Shown here: one piece after another, positions 43,505 to 55,900 of the stretch | Numbering within the stretch: the first letter of the stretch is position 1 | How the letters are laid out: every line of letters begins with the position of its first letter | NCBI GenBank assembly: GCA_021234155.1 | Contig: JAJEKV010000062.1 | Span: 8,012,425-8,076,424 of the forward strand | Source of the DNA: Isoetes taiwanensis | Taxonomy: Eukaryota > Streptophyta > Lycopodiopsida > Isoetales > Isoetaceae | Reading direction: 5' to 3' | Length of the DNA: 64,000 nucleotides | Position numbers and translations under genes: made by a program | The notes under the pieces: model-generated | Seen by the model: the letters and a program-made list of their open reading frames with translations, nothing else | Told to the model about the DNA's origin: nothing | Database searches by the model: none

Positions 43505-46056
43505 ATGGCTCAAATTAGGATCAATCCACCTTCTGATGAGTATGCCCAGACAACAAATAAAAGGAGAGGTAGATGTAGATGCAAATTTAAGGATGTAGAT
43601 GCAAATTTACTACGCATGTCCGGTGCAAAGAATGCTGATCTATGGTGTAAGGGAGAGATCTATCCATGTAATCCTCTAACAGGTAGAACTCCAAACTTTA
43701 ATTCAGTTTCAGGTTTGGTTATATTTGCCTGTGAAGGAAAGGGAGGATTGCTTGGTTATGTTGAGAGCATGGTCCAGTACAATGGACAATTGACATTTCA
43801 CCTTAACAATCTGAATTTGAGCATACAGCAGAAGCAAAATGAGATCTTCTCTTTACAAGGTAAAATGGATGAGAGCCATAGTAAAGTTAGCCACTTACAA
43901 AAGAGAATTGAGCAGTTAGAGCAAGATAAAATTCGGATGGAATTCGTGATCAAACAACAGGAGAATGAATGTTGTATCCTACAATCTGAAGCTCAGAAGG
44001 CGGATTTGCTCATTAGAAATTAGATTGAAAAGGCTAAAAAAGACTTCACTTGGCCTTCGTGAAAGGAAGAAACATTTAAAGCCAATTGAGCAAAAATTGT
44101 GGAGCTGCTAAGAGGAGAATCTATGCAGTGCGCCAAGTGCTCCATACAAATAAAACTAAAGGAATAATACGGGAAAATGTGGGGCAAGTTTTGAAGAAAT
44201 TTGTGACTAATGATGAAATTACCCTGTAATGTGAGCTTGCGAAAGAGCATAATTGAGATGGTAATAGGAGAAATTTATGCTAAAGTGGACGTTGATGCTG
44301 TGCAAGGTGTATGTGATTCTGCTGGAATTAGCCAGAAAGGCTATAGACTCCTCTTTAAACCATTCTATGATGCCTTAAAGGCTTTAGGCACAAAGAAAAT
44401 AACCATTCCAAGACCTTACTACATGGAGAAGATAAGGGCAAGAAAGAATGTATCAGTTAATGAGATTTTGGGCAGCATGCACTCTCTAGAGTCGGGTACT
44501 CCAAGCATTATTTCAAAATCTTCAAAGGGTAAGTGATCAGATGATGCTGATATAATAGGGCTAAATGCAAGTAATAATGTCTGGTTTGATTTAGAGAAGG
44601 TTCTAAAATTTATGGTTGTTTATTACAACTTGAGAGAAAGTGACGTTGGGGGAAAGCTAGAGATCTGCCTAAAACTTGATGAAATGGAGCTCACAAGCAA
44701 GAAAAAATTTGAGAGAGTATCTTTAACGCTCATGAACAAAGCACTTTCAGCCCTTTATGATGAACAGAGGCAATTGAAGAAAAAGGAGAGAGATCCGGAA
44801 TGGTTTTCTGTTCAATCGGAAGATCATACATGGTGGTTAGGAATGTTTCAAGTAAAGAAGGAAAATTACGAAGTATTAAAGTGGGTTTTTTACCAGACTG
44901 ATATTCCCAAGCTCATAGGCATGTACAACAGCGGTGAGAAGTTACATGTTGAGGGTTATGGTGCATTTGTAGTTAACTTTCACTTGGCATCTGATCTAAA
45001 GACAGAAAAATGTATGTACAACATCAGCTCCTCGGGTGCAAAAACTACAAAGAATTGTACTTATTGTTGTCATACTTTGAAAGTGAAGGGAGGACCATCC
45101 AGGAGCACTTTGTCATGTAACCAAAATGCTCCACCAAATCGTGATAGAAAGGATAAATTATTTCAGCCAATTTTACCTATTCCTTTAAAACAAGTTCATA
45201 TTTGTACATTACATTGTTGAGAGGATGATTTGGCATTCTGAATGTTTTGTGTGGAATATAAGAAATGAGAAGGAGCGGTTGGAAGGTATAGCACGTGTGG
45301 AAAAGGTTCTTTCTGATGCTGGATTGCATGGTGGTTGCGTGAAATTGGAGAAGGATACGAAGCGATCCAATGGTAGAAGCTCTGTTCCAGCAAAAGTTTC
45401 TATTGGCGGTGACAAAGCGGAGCGTTTTATAAACAATGTGCATAGTGTGAGTAAAGGGATGTTTGGATTTGGGAAGATGTTAGTCGAGGCTGAAAGGGAT
45501 AGGACTGACAGTTGCATTGCGGAAGCAAGGAAGTTACATGCTTGGAATGCAATGTCTGATCTTAATGCACTTTTACAAAACCATATTTCAATGATGCGAT
45601 AAGCAAACATTTAGTGTGTGGTCGTAAGTAACTTTCTTTGAAGCATACATAAGAGCATGGGGAGAGTGTGAAGTTACACATTACATCCATATAATATATG
45701 CACATGCTCCCTGATTCGCAGATAAATATGGCAGCCTTGCCATTTGGAACACTCAAGGGATGGAAAAATCCCATAAGCAGGCAAAAATGGCTTTCAATAG
45801 GAAGACCCAACGTAGTGGATGTCATGGAAATGATAAAGCAAACCCGCTCATACAAATGGGCCAATGGTTTTACAGAAAAGTACTTACTCGCCATGAGCAA
45901 AACATGGCAAGAAGAGCTTCCCCGGTAGTTCATATTGCCATGGCAGAAGTTGCAAAGAAACGAAAGCAAGATGCTTGGAAAAACTCTGATGCAAGTAACA
46001 AATCACGCGAGTGGAGAGAAAAGAGGCGAAGGTGTGGGAGAAGGTATTGTTTATAA
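43505..46056 (+). pseudogene. Putative DDE transposase, unit B (frameshifted)
   Basis: Same gene as 18779-21362. Near the start a short duplication adds a few codons (GRCRCKFKDVDANL). Frame breaks occur at about 44000, 44090, 44220, 45215 (loss of the LHALVRI motif region) and 45595-45645. Several break points are intact in unit A and lie at CAG/CTG sites (for example gatgcagataagc in A versus gatgcgataagc in B). The two copies are complementary at most breaks, but both carry the in-frame TGA at 44535. Motifs around the candidate catalytic Asp and Glu residues are present. Confidence 0.6.
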
Positions 46057-47045
46057 TCTTTATTACGCCCTGTAATGTGCAACATCCTCGAACAGCAGGT
46101 TTGTGTTCATGATGCTAGTGTCTTCATTATTATGCCAGTCCCTGATTATGCTAATGCTAGTTTATTATATGACAGGGTTTAGGATGCTAATCCCAATGCA
46201 TGCATGCTACTAGAAGGCATGCATATTATGCTGCAGCAGCGTGCCCCTTATTTCAGACCTGCAGCAGCCTTGCATATTATAAGTGGCCATGTTTGTAAAA
46301 GATGCAAGATTCAATTCTCTGGTAGAAATAAGGCAAGGTTCTGTGTTTTAAATGCATGTTATGTTTCAGAATAATATGCCTAGCAGTTATCCTCAGACAC
46401 CTTGCCCAAGATACGGTATCAGATCTGGATCCAACAGCCTGGCACAAGGTATTTTTCTTCAAAGTATCTTCTCTAAAGTGAAATGGCAAATGATGTTGTT
46501 CCTCTTGCTTTCTGTTCCTCTACCAGATTAACTTGCATTTGAGGATTCGATGAAATTTACATACAGTTGGCCTTTCATGTGTTGTAAGATGTGAAGACAT
46601 TGGTTACTGTTTGAAGACATTGGTTACTTGTGAAGATGTGAAGACTTGCATCAACTGTTTGACTGCGGAAAAACTAAATTCTGCTGGAAACAATTGAAAG
46701 AGGACCCTAAATATGAGGCACAAAGAGCTTCCTCAACAAGAGCTTATGGAACAGAGCAAAGGGCATCAGTTCACTTAGGATCATTCAACTTGTTTACACA
46801 TAGCAAAAAAAGACAGTTATAAATTACACATTTGTTTACACATTACAAAAATGCCAACTTGTTTTCACATAGCAAAAAAAGACAGTTATATTATGTTATA
46901 TCAAAATGTCCAGTACATATGTTCACAACCCTGTTCTGTAGCCGAAAAACTAAAAAGCATAAAGTATAATATACTGCATAAGATAAAAAGCATACTGCAG
47001 ATACTACAATGAAGATAAAGAGCAAAAGATAAACTGCAGATCACT

Positions 47046-47300
47046 TTAATCAGGCATCTTGAGCACTATTTTGAGGGCACCGTCTCCATCAACTTCAATC
47101 TTCATCTTGGAAATTCCTCATGCAAGCAGGAACGATCTACCCAATGCTGCACTTTTCCAGAAACCAAAACTCCTTCGGTTTGCAAAACCATCACCTTGGG
47201 AACAACTGAACCGAGCTCTTGCACTAATTTTTTGAAGCTTTTGAGAAGAAGCGACAGATTCCTCCATTGGCCTCTTCTGGGTGATCTTAGTCCGCGCCAT
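47046..47300 (-). CDS. Small transposon-encoded protein starting MARTK, unit B
   Basis: The start is intact: MARTKITQKRPMEESVASSQ. Later parts are shifted relative to unit A at 47105-47120 and 47205-47215. The first residues (MARTK, then T) match the histone H3 N-terminus in six of the first seven positions; beyond that similarity is weak. The consensus is about 84 residues, with a basic N-terminus and a C-terminal KVQHWVDR / ERLLKMKI / LKIVLKMPD region. Function unknown. Confidence 0.5.
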
Positions 47301-47544
47301 ATCTAGAGCTGTCGGGATGAGTGAAGCAATGCAACCAGCTGTTCACAATTTATTCGAAATTTTGCATGCAGAAATGATAGGACCTATATAGATCCTATAG
47401 ACAAAAGGTAGGCTATAAATTATTATTCGATAGGACCTATATAGGATATTCTTAGAATATTCTACTTTTATTTTGGGGGTAGTGTATTTGGTAAGTTTTT
47501 TTATATAAGTTTTTTTTTTTTTTGGGTAGTGTATGTGCCAGTCA

Positions 47545-47760
47545 TCATGTGCCAGTCCAAGTGGCAGTGCATGTCACTAGTCCATGTGGCATGCCATGTC
47601 ACTAGTCCATGTGGCATGCCATGTCAGTAGTCCATGTGGCACTAGTCCATGTCAGTGCATGTCACTACTCCATGTGGCATGCCATGTCAGTAGTCCACGT
47701 GGCAGTCCATGTGGCAGTCCATGTCAGCAGTCCATGTGGAGTCCATGTGCATTTGGAAGT
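47545..47760. repeat. 25-bp minisatellite in transposon B
   Basis: Same array as 22840-23090 with fewer units. Here the units keep cagtcc where unit A shows cgatcc. Confidence 0.8.
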
Positions 47761-48794
47761 ATGTGTGGACAAGTATAAGTTTTTTTTTTAGCATTGAAGC
47801 ACTTATTGGACAAGGGTGAACACATTGCTACATCAAAGGGTGAAGCAGTAGGCCAGTAGAATGTGCCAGTAGTTTATTCATGTAGTGCAATACCCCCATA
47901 TGTATATGTTAATATTTAACTAAAAAACAATGCAATAGAAGGTTTTTATAAGGAGACATTCAATAAAGCATGGTATTTAAAATATGTTCATAAATTTGGT
48001 CTTCTCTATGCATATACGTCTAATTCATAAGTTTATAAGTGTTATATTGATCCATAAGACCTAACAATCCATGTATCCAAGTTGAGCTAAAATGTTACCT
48101 TGATTCATACGGCCTAAGACCAATACACGTACCTGCCCTAAAATCCAACCTTCCAAGTTGAAGTTAAGTGTTATAGAAATCCATGTTGAATTAAGTGCTA
48201 TAAAAATCCATGTTTCCATGTTACTGGGGGCATTTCCGATTGTAGCAATTGTTTGTTGCACAAAGTGCTATAGTCTTAATCTGCGAAGCCTTTATAGAAA
48301 GCCACACTACATACAGAATCTGCCTTGAAAAAATAGGAACATACATGATGTTCAATCCAAATCTCTTCCTCATGTGATAAATCCAATTCGATCATCCTTA
48401 AAATGCCCTGCCTTAGCTTAAACCAATTGACTTTCAGTTAAATCAGCATTTTTTGAGACCTAAAAAGTTGCATGTTTGCAATGAGATCCAACTTGGATAG
48501 CATTGTTCCAATAGTGGGTACATATTCCGCGCCATATCTAGAGCTGTCGGGTTGTTTCTAGAGTGAAGCAATGCAACCGCGCCTAAAGGATCATTCCAAA
48601 GACCAGTACTGAGTCCTGATCAGACTACAGATCAAATCGAAATTGCCTGGGGTTGTGCATTTCCAATATCAGATTTTTAAGCATTCTGACTTATGATACA
48701 GCCACCTGTAAAAAGAATGGACCATCTAGAACTATAAACATTGTATATCTCAGGATTTGAACCTGAATTACCAAGATATATTTTTATTTTCCTA

Positions 48795-50041
48795 TCAAGC
48801 TAACAATTTGATGCTCAACTTATTTGGAGCTTGACAATCTTTACACTTAGTAGAAGACTCACGCCGGTATCCAACTTTCTTACCATTTAGAAGAAAACAG
48901 AAGTCACCATATAATCTAAATGTATTTAAAAGGTCTCTGCACTCCAGCAAAGTACAATCTTCTTCAACATCAATGACTTTGTCTCCAAAATTTCTACATG
49001 CAATAGTCAGCTCCATTGAAGAAGATTTAAAACGATGTTCCTCTATGGGCTTCCAGACCCAATGATTTCCCTCTCGAATCCTTCTTCTCCTCTCCACAAA
49101 ATAGTTGAAGTAAAGATTCTGCTTTGATATTCTATATCTGTGAAGAAAGTCGGTACATTACGATTGCAAAGGTCGACAAATGATAATTAAAAAGTTTACC
49201 TAAAAGCAATGGTATCATCTGCAATTGCAGATTCAGTAATCTCATTGCCAGTCACGTGTTCCTTTCTCTTCCATCTGTTGGAAATTAGACTTTCCAATGT
49301 CTCACTAGATGGTTTACTGATTACGTACATTTGGGGCGTTCTTCTAACAGAGGACTCATTCTGAAATAAGAAAGAGAACACACTTATAGGTAGGAAAAGC
49401 TTACCAGCACATCTAACGCCTCCTCTTTCTGTCAATGTCTTGTAAAATTCTCTTCCAAGTTGTTCTTTGCATGCTAGTAAGAGCTTGGCATCTGTACACT
49501 CAGCCCCCATTACCTTAAGGCCAGGGGGATCAACTTCAATTAGTTTACCAACACCCCTTGCTGATATGGTATAATGATACCTATAGAACCAAATGCCTTT
49601 TTCTCGCAACTCTGAAAACGTATAATCTTCAAATATTGCCTTCCCTATTTCAGAATGATATACTTGAAGCACACTTGTTATACTTTTCGCAAAAACAGTG
49701 TCAATAAAATCAGAAGAGCATAAATAATTTACTTCAAGGGGACGAAATGAAGGTCTTTCAGATATGTTTTCCTTTGCCATAGCCTTAGCGTCATAAACGT
49801 GCTCCACAAGGATCTCCATGACTGTCATGCCTCCAGGCCCATAAATAAATTTTTTGACACGGCCTTTCCAATGGGCATTGAGATCATTTAATCTGGCTCT
49901 TGATACTCCATGCTCACCTGAAGTTTTAGGTTGCATGGTAATCCATGAACCAACAGAAACAACCAAATCGATCCATTCTCCACTAGAGTCTTTTGTGTTT
50001 CTTAATATAACTGTTTTTGTCTCTGACCTGAGCATGGACAT
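48795..50041 (-). CDS. BAH-like / ubiquitin-like two-exon protein, unit B
   Basis: Exon 1 runs 50041-49200 (MSMLRSETKTVILRNTKDSS start) and exon 2 runs 49137-48795, with a 62-bp GT-AG intron. No frameshift or stop is seen in the coding exons, giving about 395 residues. The BAH-like region and ubiquitin-like C-terminus are as in unit A. The start is preceded by a ttgtttttcag acceptor, suggesting a 5' UTR intron, and a telo-box-like taaccctaaaccct lies at 50252-50265. The gene converges with the transposase. It could be a captured host gene or an element-encoded accessory protein; the intact exons in both copies make it the best-preserved gene in the transposon. Confidence 0.55.
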
Positions 50042-50557
50042 GATCTGAAAAACAAAATGAATTGATCAATAGAAGTAAAAAATGAATATGCATTCGATTG
50101 ATCAAGAAAACATGAGCAAGTACCGGATCAATTGGAATGTTGAAATCGCCAGTAAGTGAAATCGCCAGTCAGTACCGGATTGATCAAGAAATCATCAGCA
50201 AGTACCGGATTTGGAAAAAATGGCCAGAGATGCTGATAGCCAAAGTGGACGTAACCCTAAACCCTGAATACGATTGGCGCCTAAAATTTTTAATGGGCCT
50301 AGCCCTACTTTCGATAAAATATTTCGATAAACCAAACACTATCTTTGAAGAAGATATTGAACAAGATTACGGCCCAATAACCAAAACATTAATTTGGTAT
50401 TAGAGGATGTAACCATACAAATTATGCCATGTGGATGCTAACTCACAAAAGCTAAAGAAAACTTTTGCCACATATTATGCATTAGAAACAAAGAGTCTAA
50501 ACTCCTATTGGCTAGAGCAAAAGTCTGACGTGGATTTTTTGAATATTCATATTGGGA

Positions 50558-50586
50558 CCATATGAGACCCCAAATTTTCTCTAATG
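50558..50586 (-). repeat. Right terminal inverted repeat of transposon B
   Basis: 29 bp, perfect reverse complement of 42975-43003. Confidence 0.9.
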
Positions 50587-50689
50587 ATTCCACGCCGCGT
50601 TCGTCATCAGCAGTTACTGTGATTGTGTGCATTGCTTGCTCGTCCACGACATCCACATTTAACGCCCTATACTGTTGGATGTTGGTCAT
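50587..50689 (-). pseudogene. First coding segment of the minus-strand RPA-like gene, unit B
   Basis: This reads MTNIQQYRALNVDVVDEQ and ADDERG and ends at the transposon junction. Equivalent to 25875-25977. Confidence 0.7.
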
Positions 50690-52075
50690 AGCAAGTTTTC
50701 GTATTGGATTAGAACGAGGACAATATTTTAAACTATAGTTGTTCGTATATAACATCGTTGAACAAGTCACAACATACAATAAACAATGGTTTGGGAGATG
50801 TTCCACTTGAAAGACATTGAAAGAAGTTATATTGTTATTCTGATCTTATTTTAATCATATTGAAACTATTAGTATCACCATTGTGTTGTGAAATCCAGGT
50901 ATACGTGTGCTCAGCATTATCCGCATAAGTATGGATGTGAGATTATATGCCATTTTGATATATGATTGATGCATATGAACCATTCCAGGACGAGGACGAA
51001 AAGCGGAAGTAAGGTTCGCGATGTCGAAAGGCAGGATTGGATTTTGGGAGTACATAGCATCCACCAGCTTGCACAATGTCGCTTCCTAGAGAGGCGACAA
51101 ACATGCATCCTTCCTTGTGTTTTATGTGCATTGTAAACCTAAATCATTCTTCAGCAATCGTGGACATCTTCCCTGTAATCTGTTGTGCTGCATTTGTTCT
51201 GTATGCCGCTCTATGTTAGAGTTGTAGGAATTGCAGGAATATATCGTGGAACGGTCTGGGTTCTTTCTCTTTCCATTTCTTTAAGTTTGTCCGATGCACC
51301 ACGTGCTACACATTCTATGCCAACGAAACCAAAGCTCCGCAACTTTGCTTTGGCAATGTTGTATGGGTAGTGTTGTGCTATACAAAGGTTTGAGGTATAA
51401 ATTCCTCCATCCTTGATTTGGTATATTCCAGGGCTTATTTTGTGATCCAATGATCACACATGAGAACAAAAGCGATGTCTCCTAGTAAGTTGCCTCAGAA
51501 GTTGCATATTCATGCATATTATTAAATGGTTTCAAAGGTGAAACTTTTAGCTTAATTAAAATTTGTACATTGCACACACAAGCGATGGCTTGCTATGCAA
51601 CTCAAGAACTAGAAGATTAAAGGGAAGCATATAGATCTAAACCAAAGTTGTGCAGGCTTAAACTAAATCCTTAGTCATCGCACAAGTGGAAAGCTTTTGC
51701 CAAAGAAATGCAAAACCCTCTTCAACATCTAAAGGAAGAACGAGTTGCTCATTCATTAACTGTCTAGCATAATGACCTAATAAATGGTAGTGTGATGGCA
51801 ACATGATCATAATTACATAATATATAAAGTAACATATACAAAGAAAATGGTATAAAGCATTTTTATTCTTTGTGCCATATCGCAATTGTAATTATGCCTT
51901 CATGTCGTATATACAAACTAGATTTCTCATAAAGGTATCTCCTGCAACCTTTTGTTTATACTAAAGGGAAAATAAATCACTCTGAATCTCGATGGCAATA
52001 TTCTAACCTTAAAAGTAGCCCGATCTTTACAATAAAAAGCATTGTGAAACATGCTAGATAGCCTACTAGATAAAT
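50690..52075. other. Intergenic within unit B, no gene recognised
   Basis: Counterpart of 25978-27620 without the 242-bp non-LTR-type insert. The uninterrupted acatacaataaacaatgg at 50773 defines the empty site. Confidence 0.4.
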
Positions 52076-52390
52076 TCACTGGACAAACTTACACATCATC
52101 ATCACTTGAAAGACTAAATAAGTTACTAAGATATGATACCTGTCAGAAATAGCTTCTTTACGAAAACACCTAGGAAAAAAAGGGAATAGTTGGGAACTGT
52201 AGACGGATAGACCACACAGCTGACAAATATTTTTTTCTAATTTCAGCTTATCAATGACAACATGTGCCTCCACAACCGAAAACACATCTAGCATGCATAT
52301 GGATCATGGCATTGCCAACAATGCATCTTGTTGCGATCTTGTTTTGCAAAGCGCCACAAGCTTTCAAGATGAAAATAGATGTAGCAACAT
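52076..52390 (-). pseudogene. PPR-like fragment, unit B
   Basis: Counterpart of 27630-27908. VVEAHVVIDKLKLEK is retained, while the upstream MIHMHARC portion is shifted out of frame. Confidence 0.35.
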
Positions 52391-52438
52391 TGAGAAGGTG
52401 CATTAAAAGCGGCTAAGGCCCCCTAACAAACTCCATTA

Positions 52439-52585
52439 TCTATCCTATATTATAAAACCGTGGTGTCGGTCTGTCCACCCCGTCGGCCAGTAGATCGCGT
52501 TAATGTCCCCCTCACTACCCGACGCCCCGATTTGTCCGATTCGTCCCTCATACTCGATCGATGGCTTAGATTGTGCCATATGGCA
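52439..52585 (+). repeat. 38-bp tandem repeats with CGA-CGACGGCC-type core, unit B
   Basis: Counterpart of 27988-28135, with many small differences confined to CCG/CAG/CGG-rich positions. Confidence 0.45.
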
Positions 52586-52748
52586 TGTTAGGTTTTTTGT
52601 GTCCCAAAGCGAAAGGGTGTTAGCGTGCGTGCAAACTTTGAGGATTTTGGCGATAAATGCAAAATTTTCCCCATGTTGAAGGATGGGGCTGCGGGCTTAA
52701 ACACACAAGACCCTATCCGCATTCCGTGATATAATCCATTTTCGGTTT

Positions 52749-52997
52749 CAAGCGGCCGCGGGGCCGGTCCTTAAGTGATAATTATCAAAGGTATCACAAA
52801 GCCTGCAATCTGGTGCCTTGCCAGACGTGGAGGTGTCAAAAGAATCAGTGGGTATTCTCAAAATCTTCCTTGAGAATGCCATTCGTGCTGCTATTATCAC
52901 TTATCTTGAGCATGCCCATCGCAAGACTATAACTGCCATGGATGTAGTTTACTCTTTCAAGAAACAGGGCAGGGCTCTTTATGAATTTGGAGGTTAA
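52749..52997 (+). pseudogene. Histone H4 pseudogene, unit B
   Basis: Same fragment as 28304-28548. The [18 protein letters not shown] and [13 protein letters not shown] segments are present; the upstream KRHR region is more disrupted than in unit A. The shared internal deletion shows the pseudogene predates the duplication. Confidence 0.8.
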
Positions 52998-55900
52998 GTA
53001 AAGACGCAAGACCCACCGACATCAGATCGATGCTCGAAACTGCCTGAATGTTTTTGGGCACATCGCAAATATTGAATGGGCGAAGCATATATAGGGCAAG
53101 TCAATGAATCGAGAGCTAGAGATGGCGAGAAAAGGGACAACTCTTTTCAAAACAATGTGTCTGTCTATTTGGACGGAGGTATGCCGGATATGCCTTCTAC
53201 GTATAAGGACCCTTTGATCCAGTTTATTTTAATTATGCTTTTGGTTCTACGATCTCAGATGGTGGGTCTGGTAAGAATTTGATTCCGGAACTGCACTACC
53301 TACTTTCAATATAACAGCCGCTGCATTTTCTTTTCCCTTTGATGGCCGACATGCCTTCAGTTATGCTTGATAGACTATAGCCAAAAGAGAAAGTGCTTGA
53401 TCTACTATTCCCATCCTTGGTTCCTGAGCAATACAAATAAGTGTCTTCACTGCACCAACATGTAGCTTTTCTCAATTTTCATGTATCATTGAGAAATTAA
53501 ATATACCTACTATACATTTACGGCATTCCATTTTTCGTTCGACCTAAGCAGATTCGTTCGTTCTATGAATGCTGCAGAATCATTGAGTGCTCTAAAAGCT
53601 TCAACCAGTTTCAAAACCTGTGGCAAATGGTACAAGAGTCTCAGGGGCATTTGCATCTTTTCGTCCTACCTTTCCTTTTGTAGACAACACCCATGCACTT
53701 TGCAGGAATATGCAAAGCATCACCTTGCAAATTACAGAGTGTGCTTGACGTTTTTTGTTTTTATTTTGCTCCTTACAGAGTTTTTGCCTTCTAGCCTAAT
53801 CCCAGTCTTCCTGTTCTTTTATTACATAGGATTTTGTGGCTTCTTAGAATTTTTTGCTTCACATCGAAGTTGAATACATTTTATATTTCTTATTATGGCA
53901 CATTTTAAGAGGGCCTCCAGGTTACAAGTTAAAGTTATAGTGCAATGTGAAGCAGAACTTGAATAATTATCCGGGTTCTAATGGTGTGTGAAGCATAACT
54001 TGAATAATTATCCGGGCTCTGATGGTAACTCTGATACTATCTCTGATGGTATCTCTTTTGGCCAATTTTAATTGTGACACATTAATATGTCCTGTCATTT
54101 ATTATTACATCACTCTAAGAGAAAACAGAAGCGGGAAAAAATACCTCCATGGGCCTGTATTTCCCAAACACATTAAACATGTAGCCTGCTCATGACAATA
54201 CGTGCCCAATGGGCCTGTATTTCCCAAACACATTAAACACGTAGCCTGCTCATGACAATACGTGCCTGCTTGCGAGTATCTTTGAGAGGCAGTCTGTCTC
54301 CCATATACAGCAAGTCCCTTGCAAAATCTATTCTAAGTATGCCAATTTGTGAATTTACATTCTACCTGGAGGGGGGGCCTATCTGGTTTTCTTTGCCAAG
54401 CTGTTCACATGAGAAACACAAATGATGTATGTGAGTCTTCCTGTTCTTTTATTACATAGGATTTGTGGCTTCTTATGATTTCTGCTTCACATCTAAGTTG
54501 TTGAATACATTTTATATTTCTAACACAGCAGCACAAGAGTTTTAACATGTTAACTATGGCACATTTTAAAAGGCCTCCATTAAAAGACTTAAAAAAGCCT
54601 TTCAACTTTTTTTTTTAAATGATGGCTTATAGAATGTAGTTCATTTTGGTGGATGTGACCTATTTGTACCGCTTTACATTTAACTAATTCGTAAGATAAT
54701 TATCATCTATTTGATCTTCATCCTACGCCTTCAAAAGCCTTGCATACAGCATTAACCATTGAAGTATTATGAACTTTGGATGACATGTATTTCTTTAACC
54801 AATGTCTTTGTATGGATCAAAAGAGATATGCCACAGTTTTCATATCATACACAACCAAGTCAACCTCTATATCTGTTATGCCCATCACATGAATCAACCA
54901 CTAACACACGCACACACACTAACTTATGTTAAGCATTGTCCAACTTTTATTCCTCGATCTAGACCGTACATAGAGATCCTCATTTGTGGGGTATGCGTGT
55001 ACAAGTTTTGGTATAATGTATAACACAGTTTGCAAAATACTATAAGATTTGAGGCAATGTACTATATGTTGTTGATTTTATACATATATAATATGATTTT
55101 AGGAGCTCTCGATGCCCGGAGTCACCCCCCGTGTGAATATGCACCCAAACCAAAGGGGGTTTAAGGGAGAATTTTATTTTTAAGTGTGGAATGTAATGGT
55201 TTGTGTTATATCTAAAAAACTTTTATCCCCTTCGGGGCCTTCAACATACCAAAGGGCCCGAATGTAATGAATTGTATTTATTTTAAAAAAAATTGGGTCT
55301 TGGTTGCTTATTATAAACCAAGTCGTTGGCATATCTTTTTGAACATGCAACACAACATGGTGAATAGTCTGCGGCACATTCCTTTGCAAAAGGTTTGCCA
55401 ATACTTCTAAAATGCTTATACCTAAAACTGAGATTGAAGACAATGTTTATGAAACTTTAGCAATACGCATGTAATGCCTTTGCACTACAGACCAAAATCT
55501 TGGCACAAATCATCTTCATGATGTGCCTATATGGTATGTAAGAACATCCGCAACAAAAATTTGACCGGATTTGAAAGATAAACCAATGGATACTTCTATC
55601 GCAAGACATCAGAAAAGCTTATCTGAGCAAGTTTATATGTAATCAGACCATTCAAGATCAAACTCATAAATCTAACAAAGACAATGAGAAATATAATAAG
55701 ATGAGATCAAGATTATCTATAATTTTGCCAATTTCAAGATCTGTGGCATGAACCAGCAAATATAACTACAAGCTTTGTATCACAGTTACAGAAATCTTTC
55801 ATTGCACTTTGTGGCATAAACTATCTAATGTATTTTATTCTGCTGCGAGCTAAAGTAAGAAATAAACATCTTATTTTTGTGGAAGCCTTTTTGGAGCAAA

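Larger units (their letters stand above)
42975..50586 (+). mobile_element. 7.6 kb DNA transposon with 29-bp terminal inverted repeats, unit B
   Basis: Second copy of the element at 18252-25874, in the same orientation and at the same insertion site, so it was duplicated with its host segment rather than inserted independently. TIRs are 42975-43003 and 50558-50586. The gene content and order are identical to unit A. Confidence 0.85.
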
